From Haematobia irritans (Eukaryota; Arthropoda; Insecta; Diptera; Muscidae), in assembly GCF_050003625.1 (NCBI RefSeq), contig NC_134400.1:57292066-57356065 (forward strand): a DNA stretch of 64,000 nt, in the 5' to 3' direction. The position numbers and the translations under genes are program-made. Positions 22,640 through 33,436 of this stretch are shown here, piece after piece; positions within the stretch are counted from its first letter, which is position 1; each line of letters opens with the position of its first letter. The notes beneath the pieces were generated by a model that was not told where the DNA came from, did no database searches, and saw only the letters and a list, made by a program, of their open reading frames with translations.

Positions 22640-23180
22640 TTATATACTATTTGTCCCCTTTGGCTTCCCTCTAGGGTATGCAACTTTCAGTGAGATGTTG
22701 AAGGCCTTAGCAATCCTCTCCACTGCGTGTTCCATATCTTGCACAGTGCTCATATTTGTCTCTGGTATTTCCGGTATCATCGTTTTGAACGATTCCCCAT
22801 ACATATTCCAATCAGCTTTCCTAACATTTGGCGGAAATATGGTCTTGGTTGTATGAACGACGATCTGAGAAGCTATGTTCACTTAAAACCTGCCAATCAG
22901 ATATCATTTCATTCAGTTCTTGCGAGGCCAAAGTGACGTCCAAAACCTTTTGCCTGTTTTTAGTGACAAAAGTTGTGGCATCTCCCTTATTGCAAACTAC
23001 CAAACTAGTACGCAAAATAAACTCTAGGAGTGATTCTCCTCTTGTATTAATGTCACCACTTCCCCATATACTATGATGTGCATTTGCATCGCATCCCATA
23101 ATGAGTTTTGTCTTTGTTTTCAATGACTCATCAACTAAGGTGTTAACGGCACATGGAGGCATCTCCCTATCATGTCCCAT
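22640..23180 (-). pseudogene. Non-LTR retrotransposon endonuclease (EEP) remnant
   Basis: Minus strand. 22821-23180 reads MGCDANAHHSIWGSGDINTR, then TSLVVCNKGDATTFV, RQKVLDVTLAS and ISDWQVLSEHSFSD, which is the C-terminal half of an apurinic-type endonuclease domain as in ORF2 of R1/LOA/Jockey-like elements (GxxDANAHHxxWGS and the SDH-type end, here SDR). The frame then shifts and 22640-22882 continues with a Lys-rich linker. The N-terminal endonuclease half and the reverse transcriptase are missing. Codons are eroded by frameshifts; certainly inactive. Confidence 0.8.
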
Positions 23181-23911
23181 GTAGACCGAACTGTTGGAAG
23201 ATCTGGATTGAATTGTTTCAGTCTATTTAAAATAGATACAGGGTCAGGAGGATTTGCAGGTATCCACGCATGTGCTCTTGGTCTAGCCGGTATGTCTTTC
23301 TTCTCGACTAACTCTAGAGCAGCTCCTTCCCAAACTTCACCAATTAGTACCAAATCATGCTTTAAAAAACTCTATAGACGTCTGGTCCTCAAATGCGACC
23401 AGCTTAAATCGTCCTTGATACCAACCAGTCTCTTGGTGTGGAGGATCTGGGCCGGGAAACTTTTCTAGCACCTGTGAGTAGACGCCAGAAAAAGCATTCT
23501 CAATTTCCCCCATTTTTGCTTTGGAACCATACCGTCCAATGCTTTTCTTTGATCCCCTTTGGAGGATGGCAGCTCATCCGGTGATCATTCCCTTTTTTCC
23601 AGCTTCAAGAATTCCTTGAACCCATTTTAAGGAATCGCTTTGTTTAGCCGACAACGTGCTTGGGTCGATTGATCCTAATTTGTTTAGGATAAACAAAGCA
23701 TTTCTGCGTTCTTGAATCTCTTTCGTGAGGGATTACCTCCTTTTGATGTCGTTACCTTAGAAAAGGTTCGACTTGTCAAAGTGTCGCCACTTGTCGACCC
23801 ATGTACAGGTCGACTGATTGTGCCTAACTCTTGGTCATTGCCCAAATTTATAACTCCAGTCGATACTCGTCCACTGGGCCCTGAAGTTAGCAACCAAGTC
23901 GATGACTGCAT
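23181..23911 (-). pseudogene. ORF1 (DUF4780-like) remnant of the same retrotransposon
   Basis: Minus strand. 23181-23353 reads LIGEVWEGAALELVEKKDIP and AHAWIPANPPDPVSILNRL, then FNPDLPT. This is the block I associate with the DUF4780 domain found in ORF1-type proteins of fly non-LTR elements. Upstream, frames change repeatedly: 23390-23460 has VGIKDDLSWS-like residues and 23684-23911 a Ser/Thr/Lys-rich N-terminal region. The order ORF1 then endonuclease matches a 5'-to-3' retrotransposon on the minus strand with an internal deletion at the junction. Confidence 0.6.
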
Positions 23912-24207
23912 GGTGGCTTAATATCCCACCACACTTGAAATTCGTAGTAAGTACTTATTACGAGGAGTTAATCCGCTATTAAAAAAACACGTCCGTTCCG
24001 TTCGACGGTTGAAAGTGAAGTTCCTTGCCATTAAGTACCCGTATAATCGGACATTTCCAGCTCGAGTTATTATTTGTAATTGAAAAAAGGCCAACAACTA
24101 AAAATAACGGGATATCTCAAGAACTGTTCCATAAAAAAACAGTCATTTTCGAATTCAGCACATCAAAATATATAAGAAAAGTCACCTCTCATCAAATGTA
24201 CATAAAA
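23912..24207. other. Probable 5' flank of the retrotransposon
   Basis: 'acgtccgttc(c/a)gttc(g/a)acg(g/a)ttgaaa' near 23990 recurs at 32286-32312, each time after similar upstream sequence, so this may be a 5' untranslated region of the non-LTR family. No ORF. Confidence 0.35.
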
Positions 24208-25597
24208 CAAGTATATACAGCACTAAGTTCGGCCGGGCCGAATCTTAAATACCCACCACCATGAACCAAAAATTAGGGTTTCCTTTGAAATTTCAGGAGG
24301 GCTTGAGGATTTGAGGACACTTCCCGAAGATAAATTTAAAGATTTCACCTATGAGGACTATATCAGATTCTGGATTTATAAGAACCATTTTTGTTTGAGT
24401 TTTAGAGGAATCATTAACATCTCTTGTAAGTGTGCAAGAAAATTATAAAATAACGTCTTGATTTGAAGTCTTAAATCTGTAGAAGTAAAATCTGGAAATT
24501 TTACATTGAGTTTCAAACAATTTTCATGATCAGTGCGCTTTCTACACACTCAAGAAGTGAAGTCGGTATATATGGAGGCATTACCACATGGACCGATAAA
24601 AACTTAATCCCATACACGTTTTTGTGAGCCTAAAATACCAGAATATTTACAATTTTAGGCAAACTACGGTTTCTAGAAACCCAAGGAGTTAAATCGGGAG
24701 ATCGATCTTATGGGGGCTATACTAAAATATGGACCGATACTCACCGTTTTCGGCACACCTCTTTATGACCCGAAAACACCTCTAGATTTCCAATTTCAGG
24801 CAAATAGTATAAAAACTTCGGATTCTGGAAGCCCAAGAAATAAAATCGGGAAATCGGTCTATATGGGGGCTACCAAAATATGGACCGATACTCACCATTT
24901 TTGGCACACCTCTTTATGGTCCTAAACTACCTCTAGATTTCCAATTTCAGACAAATTGGATAAAAACTACGGTTTCTATAAGCCCAAGACCCCAAATCGG
25001 GAGGTCGTTGTATACCAAAACATGGACCGATACGCACAATTTTTGACACACGTATTTGTGGTCCTACAATAACTCTAGATTTCCAATTTCAGGTAAATTG
25101 AATAAGAACTGCGGTTTCTATAAGCCCAAGAAGTAAAATCGGGAGATCGGTCTATATGGGGGCTATACCAAAACATGGACCGATACTCACCATTTTTGGC
25201 ACACCTCTTTATGGTCATAAAATACCTCTAGATTTCAAATTTCGGGCAAATTGGATAAAAACTGTGATTTCTATAAGCCCAAGACCCCAAATCGGGAGGT
25301 CGGTTTATATGGGGACTATATCAAAACCTGGACCGATATAGCCCATCTTCGAACTTGACCTGCCTGCAGACAAAAGACGAGTTTGTGCAAAATTTCAGCA
25401 CGATTGCTTCATTATTGAAGACTGTAGCGTGATTACAACAGACAGACAGACTGACGGACATTGTTATATCGTCTTAGAATTTCTCCCTGATCAAGAATAT
25501 ATATACTTTATATAGTCGGAAATCGATATTTCGATGTGTTACAAACGGAATGACAAACTTATTATACCCCCGTCACCATTCTATGGTGGTGGGTATA
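24208..25597 (-). repeat. Family-D Helentron-like repeat, complete (D1)
   Basis: The 3' end (left) is CAAGTATATACAGCACTAAG with hairpin TTCGGCCGGGCCGAA and subterminal TACCCACCACCAT. The 5' end (right) is ATGGTGGTGGGTATA with its hairpin partner TATACCCCCGTCACC. The interior has units of about 150 bp (intervals read as 152, 151, 141, 154) carrying 'atcggtctatatgggggctat' and 'aaatt(g/a)gataaaaact'. The leader contains 'cgatgtgttacaaacggaatgac' and 'aagaatatatatacttta' in the same places as family A, so the families are related but strongly diverged. Confidence 0.8.
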
Positions 25598-26412
25598 AAA
25601 ATATTTTGTAAACTCGTGTTATGATGTTAATAAGCCTATCGTCCTTCATTTAGCTTCATGTCACTATGGCAAAAGTGCTTTTAAATGGTATGCCACCAAT
25701 GACAGTTTGTACCCCGTGATAGGTAGTTATTCTGCATAATATTTGAATGAACTTTGACAAAATTTTCGTAATTTAAAAGCATTACGTTTTATTTATTGCG
25801 ATGCGTGTATGTACAAGTTGTTCAATCTCACACTTTGATCATGTGTTTTTGATTTCGTATCATTTTTTTATTCGTTTTTATAATAGAGACGTTTTTTCTT
25901 CACGTGTTTCCCAACATCTTTGCATAGTTAGCAAAGTGTGCAATATAAATGCGTTGTTAAATCTGTCCACTACAATCATCCTTACTAGAATATGGAACGT
26001 CGTAGTTGACAGGAAAAAGGATGGATAGATAGATTATCCGGAAATGATGACAATGCTCTGCAATACATTTGTTTAATACGACACAGAGTGAGTGAATCGA
26101 TGTAAAATTGATAGCTTTATTGAGAATGTATGAATGTCCATAAGAAATGTCAATTAAACAAACGAAAGAAAAAAATGCTTGATAGACAAATATTCCAAGG
26201 CAAAAGTAGTCCAAGGGTTTATATAGTCAGAAAAGGTGGCCTATACTCAGTTCTGCCACCCCATAGAACGTATGGGACAAAATAAAAAGAGAAACATTAT
26301 AAAGCTTCCAATCAATTCTTGTATATTTTACCATACAAAATCAATGTAGGTGCGACATCTAACATTAGACTATTTTCAATACCACCATAAATTGAAAAGG
26401 TCCTGACAGATA
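25598..26412. other. Gap, nothing recognised
   Basis: Moderately AT-rich. Open frames on both strands (to 85 codons) show no recognisable domain. No repeats shared with the rest of the window were noticed. Confidence 0.4.
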
Positions 26413-26414
26413 TA

Positions 26415-27347
26415 AAGGGTGATTCTTTTGAGGTTAGGATTTTCATGCATTAGTATTTGACAGATCACGTGGGATTTCAGACATGGTGTCAAAGAGAAAG
26501 ATGCTCAGTATGCTTTGACATTTCATCATGAATAGACTTACGATCTGCCACAACGTCGAATTTTCAGTGAATGGGCCCTAGAAAAGTTGGCAGAAAATCC
26601 GCTTTTTTATCGACAAATTTTGTTCAGCGATGAGGCTCATTTCTGGTTGAATGGCTACGTAAATAAGCAAATATGCCGCATTTGGAGTGAAGAGCAACCA
26701 GAAGCCGTTCAAGAACTGCCCATGCAACCCGAAAAATGCACTGTTTGGTGTGGTTTGTACGCTGGTGGAATCATTGGACCGTATTTTTTCAAAGATGCTG
26801 TTGGACGCAACGTTACGGTGAATGGCGATCGCTATCGTTCGATGCTAACAAACTTTTTGTTGCCAAAAATGGAAGAACTGAACTTGGTTGACATGAGGTT
26901 TCAACAAGATGGCGCTACATGCCACACAGCTCGCGATTCTATGGCCATTTTGAGGGAAAACTTCGGAGAACAATTCATCTCAAGAAATGGACCGGTAAGT
27001 TGGCCACCAAGATCATGCGATTTGACGCCTTTAGACTATTTTTTGTGGGGCTACGTCAAGTCTAAAGTCTACAGAAATAAGCCAGCAACTATTCCAGCTT
27101 TAGAAGACAACATTTCCGAAGAAATTCGGGCTATTCCGGCCGAAATGCTCGAAAAAGTTGCCCAAAATTGGACTTTCCGAATGGACCACCTAAGACGCAG
27201 CCGCGGTCAACATTTAAATGAAATTATCTTCAAAAAGTAAATGTCATGGACCAATCTAACGTTTCAAATAAAGAACCGATGAGATTTTGCAAATTTTATG
27301 CGTTTTTTTTTTTTAAAAAGTTATCAAGCTCTTAACAAATCACCCTT
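26415..27347 (+). mobile_element. DD41D (rosa-type) Tc1/mariner element, 5' deleted
   Basis: Flanked by TA on both sides. Inverted ends AAGGGTGATTC and AAGGGTGATTT (from the right). At 933 bp it is shorter than a full element because the region for the N-terminal DNA-binding domain is missing between about 26480 and 26540. It contains the transposase remnant 26524-27240. Confidence 0.85.
26524..27240 (+). pseudogene. DD41D mariner-family transposase, catalytic domain
   Basis: The open frame is 26587-27240 (217 codons), with related residues just upstream after a stop (DLPQRRIFSEWALEKL). The three catalytic Asp are FSDEAHFW (about residue 15), FQQDGATCHTA (about 107) and CDLTPLDYFLW. I count 41 residues between the second Asp and the Asp of PLDYF, so DD41D, the spacing given for the Ceratitis rosa 'rosa' group. 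The C-terminus (RMDHLRRSRGQHLNEIIFK) is complete. The DNA-binding helix-turn-helix domains are gone, so the copy cannot act alone, yet the catalytic part has no internal stop, suggesting a fairly recent origin. Confidence 0.9.
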
Positions 27348-27779
27348 TATATACAAAACCAATTTATGTTTGTTCGTTTATTTGTATGTTCGGAACCGAT
27401 TTGCCTCAAGGTAGTTGGAGAGAAGTTCGTCAAAACAAAAATCCCACAATTTATTTCCGGATAGTTGGACGGTAACAATTTTAAAGTCATTTGCCTTATA
27501 AAAAGGAATTTCAAATCTACCTTTAGTAGATTTTGAGTCTAATGTGTATGAGCTATAACAGAATTTAGATATCTAGCCTCCCTTTTTGAAATTTTAACTA
27601 AAATATTCCTATTTTCTTGAAAGGTTCGGAGAATAGAGAGAGGGAGGATATAAAGTTTATATGGGGTACATCAATGTCGATAAATGCACAAGTTCTCATA
27701 TTTTCTTGGCATTTGCAGGAATATTGAAAGATATTAAATTCTTCAATTGACACAAAGTTATACACTGAAAACACAGTGA
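27348..27779. other. Gap, nothing recognised
   Basis: AT-rich between the DD41D element and the MITE-like repeat; no gene or named repeat seen. Confidence 0.4.
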
Positions 27780-28210
27780 ACCCACCAGGAAGAAAAAATT
27801 TGACTAATTTTAGAAAATTTAGATTATTTTTAGAAGATTTTAACTGAACAATATTACAAACGCTGACATCGTGCTGATACCACAAAAATATGTAAATATT
27901 TTTCGACAAATTCTAGAAAATTTGTTAAACATAATTAATTTTTTTTTTCATTTGTTAAAGAAAATTTTGTAGTTTCAAAGAAAAAATTGCAGTTCAAAAT
28001 TGCAAGAATGTAGTCATGTAGTCAAATTTACAAATTTAAAGAAATAATTAACTATTTTGTGAGAGGTTCGAATTTAGTAAAGCTTTATGCTTCATTTGTG
28101 TATATTTTTTTAGTTCATTTAACTACTGTACCCAAAAAATATTAGAGTAATGGAAACTTTCTCCAAATATAATAATTCTATTAACTAAAATAAAGTTAAA
28201 TAGAGGGTTC
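27780..28210. repeat. AT-rich MITE-like repeat (copy 2 of three)
   Basis: Collinear with 7560-7965 and 58020-58482 ('tattacaaacgctg', 'tatgcttcatttgtgtat', 'aaaaaatattagagtaa'). It retains a left end near 27763 reading ACACTGAAAACACAGTGAACC. At the right it abuts the family-C repeat, whose insertion may have removed its right end. Confidence 0.6.
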
Positions 28211-28216
28211 GATTTT

Positions 28217-30066
28217 TATACCCTAAACCACATAGTGGTTTGGGTATAATAAGTTTGATCGGCCAAAAAATGTGCCTACCAGAAATATTGATTTTAGACC
28301 CCATAAAATATATACCGATCGACTCAGAATCACCTCCTGAGTCGATCTAGCGCTTGGTGTCCGTCCGTCCGTCTGTCCATGTATTTGTTGTTCACAGGAT
28401 TCCGGTCGCAATTATTAACCGATTTTGATGAAATTTGGTACAGGGAGTTTTTTGGGACGAACGCTATTGAATTTGGAAGAAATCGGATCAAATTTAGATA
28501 TAGCTCCCATATATATGTATCGCCCGATTTCGACAAATGGGGTCACGTTGCGCGTTTTTGCAGACGCATCGTCACCAAATTTGGCAAAAGGTAATGTTTT
28601 CCATCGCCCTTCAAGTCTGCAAAATTTCATCCAAATCGGTTCAGATTTAGATATAGCTCCCATATATATGTATCGCCCGATTTTCCCAAATTTGGCTATA
28701 GAACCCTTATTTATTAACCGATATTACTAAAAGTTTGCTAGATTCAGTCCTCTATAGTACTAACTATATGTGCAAAATTTCATCGAAATCGGTTCAGATG
28801 TAGATATAGCTCCCATATATGTATCACCCGATTTTGAAAAATTCGCCCCTAATAACCTCATGTTTGACCATACAGGCCTCATTTCTTAACTGATCTTACT
28901 CAAATCTTGCACAAGGTAACCTTTTGTGGTATTAATCAAACCCGCAAAATATTATGCAATTTGCTTTAGATTTAGATATAGCTTCCATATATATGCATCG
29001 CTCTATTTTCCCAAATTTGGCCATAAAACTCTTATTTATTAACCAATGTTACTCAAATTTCAAATTTTGATGTACTTGCCGATCGTACTTATACGTACTT
29101 GTAGCTTTTACGTAAGAATATTGCTCGATTTTTACAAATTTTGATTTATTACCCACACTAATTTAGTGGCATACTAACTCCGTAGGTGCAATATCAACAC
29201 AGCCAGTGTTGCTAGAAGTAGGGGAAATTCCCTATATGTAGGTTTTTTCTAATATTTAGCGTCTTGTAGGGACGTAGGGCCACAATGTAGGACATTTTCA
29301 CTCAACATAATTTGTAATAATTTTTACATTTTGGTGGCTCTAGAGGAGGAAATTAGAAGCCGGCAAGGCTTGATCTTTAATAATGTGTGGTAAACTTTAG
29401 TCCTGTAGAAAATTTTGTCAACATTTTATTTCTATAGAACATTTTGTCAAAATTGTATTTCTATAGAAATTTTTTTCAAAATATTATTTCTATAAAAAAT
29501 TTTCTCAAAATTTTATTTCTGTGGAATTTTTTCTCAAAATTTTATATCTATAGAAAAATTTCTCACAAAAATTTGTTTATAGACACTTTTTCCAAACTTT
29601 TATTTTTATAGAGATTTAACAAAAAAGGTTACTAATTTGGGTAGAATTCTACCAACTGTGGCAACCGTGGTGGTAATACAAATTTATATTCTAAGTTATA
29701 TACGTTGCATATTCATGTTTTAAGATAATAAAGTACTTAGAACCAGTTTTGTTTTGTAAAATTTTTTAAATTTAACGAAAAATATAGTAGGACAAATTAT
29801 TTGGGAATGTATGGGAAAGTAGGGAACTTTTTTTGTCCTTGTAGGGTAAACCGAACATTTTCCCTGGCAACATTGACTATGAGCTATAGTCAGATTGACA
29901 CAAAGCACCCATAGACATGTACCCCTTAATTTTCTTAAATATTTAACTGCGGTTTATCTCCCAGACCTATATGTTACCCCACAAATGCTTATGATTACTA
30001 ATTCTGTAATGGTGGTTTAGGGTATGATATAGTCGGCCCCGCCCGACTTTCTACTTTACTTACTTG
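28217..30066 (+). repeat. Family-C Helentron-like repeat, complete (C1)
   Basis: Begins TATACCCTAAACCACATAGTGG with hairpin partner GTTTGGGTATA. The leader has 'ccccataaaatatataccgatc' and 'gtccgtccgtccgtctg'. Internal units with 'tagatatagctcccatatat' recur at 28495, 28648 and 28801 (intervals of 153). An insert follows at about 29207-29872, then a block of the 29-bp minisatellite (29400-29600). It ends with ggtggtttagggtat, hairpin AGTCGG/CCGACT and TTACTTG|TTT. No protein. Confidence 0.8.
29207..29872. mobile_element. Possible TIR element inside C1
   Basis: Imperfect inverted ends CAGTGTTGCTAG... and CAATGTTGCCAG... (from the right), each followed within 25 nt by a CCCTA motif. The 29-bp minisatellite lies inside these limits. 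No clear target duplication was found, so this could be chance or an old hAT-type insert. Confidence 0.35.
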
Positions 30067-30735
30067 TTTGAGTGTAGGTAACGTACAGAAAGACCACACA
30101 GAAAACAATGTTTCTGTTTATGGAAACAATTAACTAAATTTATACCCACGTGTATTTCATAAAATTGTTTAGACATACCTGGTATAAAATTTCGAAAAAT
30201 AATAAAATTTAACTACAAACAAAAATTTTTTTTCAATAAAAATAAATCAAATTTAGAATTAAATTACAGTTAGAGAAATTTAACTTTGTTGCTATCAATT
30301 GTTAAAACAAGTCATTCTTGAAATTCCAAAACCGAGGTAAGCTATAATATTCTTTTAAACATCGCGATGATTTTGTCAACCCAGCAAAAAAAATTGGAAG
30401 TTGTTCTGTATTTTAACTACACAGAAATATTTTAATTCATTTTTTAAAACGGGTTTTTTGATTTTTTAAAGGGTAATTTGAACTTTTTTGTTTTAATTAG
30501 GTTAAAAACATAGAAAGAGTTAATAAAATGGTGGAAATTATTTCAATTTGGCGAAAAAAATGCATCGTTTCTGCGCCACTTTTGCGTCATTTCCGGTTCC
30601 AAAAAGAACATTTTCACTACATTTTCTGCTGTGATTATATTTTCTTGCGAAATATTCTGTGAAGCAAATGATTGTCTTATTTAACCCAAATTGTTCCTTA
30701 AAAATGTGATATATTTTAACAAATAGTCTCGCGCA
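30067..30735. other. AT-rich gap with a MITE-like block
   Basis: 30095-30345 shares 'cacagaaaa(c/t)aatgt' and 'tttatacccacgtgta' with 39545-39725 and is probably a small dispersed element. The rest is AT-rich; 30380-30735 may be the body of the Helitron whose 3' end lies at 30769, but no 5' end was found. Confidence 0.4.
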
Positions 30736-30769
30736 GCGAAGCGAGCCGGGTTCGGCTAGTATTAACCTT
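30736..30769 (+). mobile_element. Helitron 3' terminus
   Basis: The sequence GCGCAGCGAAGCGAGC followed by CGGGTTCGGCTAG and then T is the GC-rich hairpin plus CTAG|T that closes canonical animal Helitrons. It is a sharp GC island in AT-rich DNA. The 5' limit and any Rep/helicase coding sequence were not found, so only the end is called. Confidence 0.6.
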
Positions 30770-30775
30770 TAACTA

Positions 30776-31027
30776 GTGAGTTGAAATTTTTTCCGTACTT
30801 TGGGCCATGGGGTAAATTTTCCTATAAAAAAAGTATTTTTTTCTATCATTATAACATTTGTTGATTAGAACACATAGTATTTGACGAAAATAAAACATTA
30901 TTTCGAAATATTATATGTACATTGAAAGATTAACATGCACTTTATCTCACACGTCTAATTTTTGTTATAATAAATGTAAACAAGTGTGCGAGGTGGTAAA
31001 TTTTAGCACCACGTGGACAGTTAAAGG
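30776..31027. mobile_element. piggyBac-like MITE with TTAA flanks
   Basis: 252 bp with TTAA on both sides (30772-30775, 31028-31031) and inverted ends CCTTTAACTAGTG / CCTTTAACTGTCC (from the right). TTAA target and CCxTTT ends fit piggyBac. Non-coding. It lies 3 nt beyond the Helitron end. Confidence 0.7.
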
Positions 31028-31031
31028 TTAA

Positions 31032-31646
31032 AATAAATTACAAACATGTTTTCATTTGTATTCAGATTATATCTAAGACACTTTGCTACAAGCAAACAAA
31101 CATATAGAATTAACTAATTGGGCCTTTAAAACATATATGCTTTGTGTGAAACATAACATCCTTGAAGCAGAATATTTTTCAGAGGGGATTTTTTTATGGT
31201 GTGCATAAAGTTTAATGCATGACCATTATTAAATATATAAAAGAATATTGTGTTCTAGGTCAAATAGGTGAAAAATAATTTTTCGGTTTCAAAACCATGT
31301 TTCAAATTCTGCACTCCTCTGAAATTTATTACCCATAGTATTCGATCGGTAAGTAACACAATAGTTAGGTTAGGTTGAAGTGGCAGCTCGCTTTACTTGA
31401 ATCTCATTTAGGTTATTCGGTCCATTGTGATATCACATTAACTAAAACTACCTATTAAGTTAGGTTGGAAGCCCGATTTGATTCAGGCTCACTTAGACTA
31501 TTATGTCCATTGTAATACCACATTAACCACAACAACCACAATAACTATAGACACTTCTAGTTTTTGTTGTTGAAAAAAAAAAAATATCAGCAAACTCGTC
31601 CATCAGATAACGATCGTTAGTACTAATATCAGGAGTGATATCTGGC
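31032..31646. other. Gap with an AGGTTAGG-type dispersed repeat
   Basis: 31375-31545 contains two diverged units of 'ggttaggttg(a/g)aagtggcagc' / 'attcaggctcacttagacta' / 'tccattgtgataccacatt', the repeat also at 20730-20900. Nothing coding. Confidence 0.5.
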
Positions 31647-32121
31647 CAGAGAATGAAGCCGACCCATTTTTTTCGGCGGCGGCTGACACTAAATTTTTGC
31701 TTCCCGTGGCGGCGGCTTGACGACTAAGCCGATATAAATTTGTCCATTTGGCGACGCTCAATTATCCATTATAAAATCAATTTGAAGTTATTTGAATGGT
31801 AATGAGATTAGTTGTACAACCAATCTTACAATCAAATTTACATTTCGTTAAAATTTCCTGAGCTAAATTTTTGCAAAACTGGTATAGCAGTTTGAAATTG
31901 ATTGATTGTGGGTGGAAGGTTCAAAATGTTGGAAAAAATAGGACAATTATTAATAATAGGACAATTATTATTATTTTTTCTGATTAAAATTAATATTTTT
32001 GATTAATTGGCGCCTAAATTTGCGTCGAGATGAGTCGACATATTCTGCGGCGGCGTCGACTGGCAAAAAATGGTCGGCGGCGACTGAAATCAGCGGCGCG
32101 ACTCGGCGGCTTCATTATCTG
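31647..32121. mobile_element. hAT-type MITE, GC-rich ends, 8-bp TSD
   Basis: 475 bp. Inverted ends CAGAGAATGAAGCCGAC and CAGATAATGAAGCCGCC (from the right), flanked by TATCTGGC (31639-31646) and TATCTGAC (32122-32129), a 7-of-8 matching duplication. CAG(A/G)-starting TIRs and an 8-bp TSD indicate hAT. Subterminal regions carry many CGGCGGC repeats, a marked GC contrast to the AT-rich centre. Confidence 0.8.
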
Positions 32122-32129
32122 TATCTGAC

Positions 32130-32434
32130 GCTAGCACATCGCTTGTGCGTTTGTTGTTTAAATGGGGCCATTTTTGATTTCCAGCCGTCAAATTCTACCA
32201 TCGAACGTCGTAACAGCCTCCTTACGCAGTATGTAGGCTATTTTCACAGCACGGTGGTTTCGCAAAACAAAAGTATTTAGAAAATACGTCCGTTCAGTTC
32301 AACGATTGAAATAGGATTCCATTATTGCTATTGCTTGATCAAATACAATGAAACCTCTCAAACTGAATATTTAAATTTGTATTATATTTAGGCCGCTATT
32401 ATTTTGTTTAAGTTGAACTGGAGAAGTATGTTTT
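32130..32434. other. Gap, possible 5' fragment of the non-LTR family
   Basis: 32280-32330 resembles 23985-24035 ('acgtccgttc.gttc.acg.ttgaaa'). No ORF of note. Confidence 0.35.
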
Positions 32435-32863
32435 TATACCCTCCGCCATAGGATGGAGGTATATTAACTTTGTCATTCCGTTTGCAACACATCGAAATAG
32501 TGCTCTAAGACCCCATAAAGTATATATATTCTGGGTCGTGGTGAAATTCTGAGTCGATCTAAGCGTGTCCGTCCGTCTGTTGAAATCACGCTAACTTCCG
32601 AACGAAACAAGCTATCGACTTGAAACTTGGCACAAGTAGTTGTTATTGATGTAGGTCGGATGGTATTGCAAATGGACCATATCGGTTCACTTTTACGTAT
32701 AGCCCCCATATAAACCGATCCCCAGATTTGGCTTACGGAGCCTCTAAGAGAAGAAAATTTCATCCGATCCGGCTGAAATTTAGTACATGGTGTTAGTATA
32801 TGGTTTCTAAAATCTATGCAAAAATTGGTCCACATCGGTGCATAATTATATATAGCCCCCATC

Positions 32864-33436
32864 AGGGTTGGCCTGTCACAAACTGTGACTTTTGCGACAT
32901 ACGTTTGCGACGGTATAATACGTATGTCGCAAAAGTCGTAAACCTACTGTAGAAAACTAAATTTTGAATAGAAGAAATCCTGAACATTTTTTAATTTAGT
33001 TTGACAGCATTTGCTGTGAGTTTCTGCAGAAATTTGTGAAAGTTTTCCCATGGTCAAGCCTAGTTTCTTAGGTGGTATCGAAATTCCCGTTAGTGAGTGT
33101 GTAAAATATCTTGCAGTTATATTGGACAGGAGACTGAACTTAAAGCTAAGAAAGGACGAGGAAATCCACGGTTACCCTGTACTCGTGCAAAAAGCAATAG
33201 GGAAAATGTGGGGACTAAAACCGAAAATTGTGAACATTCCTAAGAATTGAAACTTCTTCGCACCTACCATCGTCTTGGATATCATCGAATTCGCTGCCTA
33301 GCCGACGCGACTAAAGTATTTTCAGTTTGCGACTTTTGTTACTTTTTCTACATTTACGACGCGTATGTGACGTTTACGACGTTTACAACTTTGCGACAGT
33401 CGCAAACCTAAAAAAGTTTGATACAGACCGTCTCTG
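32864..33436 (+). mobile_element. hAT-type non-autonomous element carrying an RT fragment
   Basis: 573 bp. Imperfect inverted ends CAGGGTTGGCCTGTCACAAA and CAGAGACGGTCTGTATCAAA (from the right; about 16 of the first 22 positions match). A perfect 8-bp TSD GCCCCCAT lies at 32856-32863 and 33437-33444. Subterminal arrays of 'tgcgac'/'gtcgca' repeats sit on both sides, as in many hAT elements. It encloses the reverse-transcriptase fragment 33047-33250. The short copy at 38045-38235 has the same ends but lacks that part. Confidence 0.9.
33047..33250 (+). pseudogene. Captured non-LTR reverse transcriptase fragment
   Basis: An open frame of 66 codons reads SFLGGIEIPVSECVKYLAVI, then LDRRLNL and KAIGKMWGLKPKIV. 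This is the region just after the RT palm/thumb of Jockey-like elements ('KYLGVILDRKLNW ... GKKWGLKP'). It starts and ends abruptly inside hAT-type subterminal repeats, so it is cargo of the DNA element, not an independent retrotransposon end. No function is implied. Confidence 0.7.

Noticed and set aside
30766..30775. Single element joining the Helitron end and the TTAA MITE
   Set aside because: The CTAG|T end and the TTAA flank are adjacent but independent; the MITE has its own paired ends.
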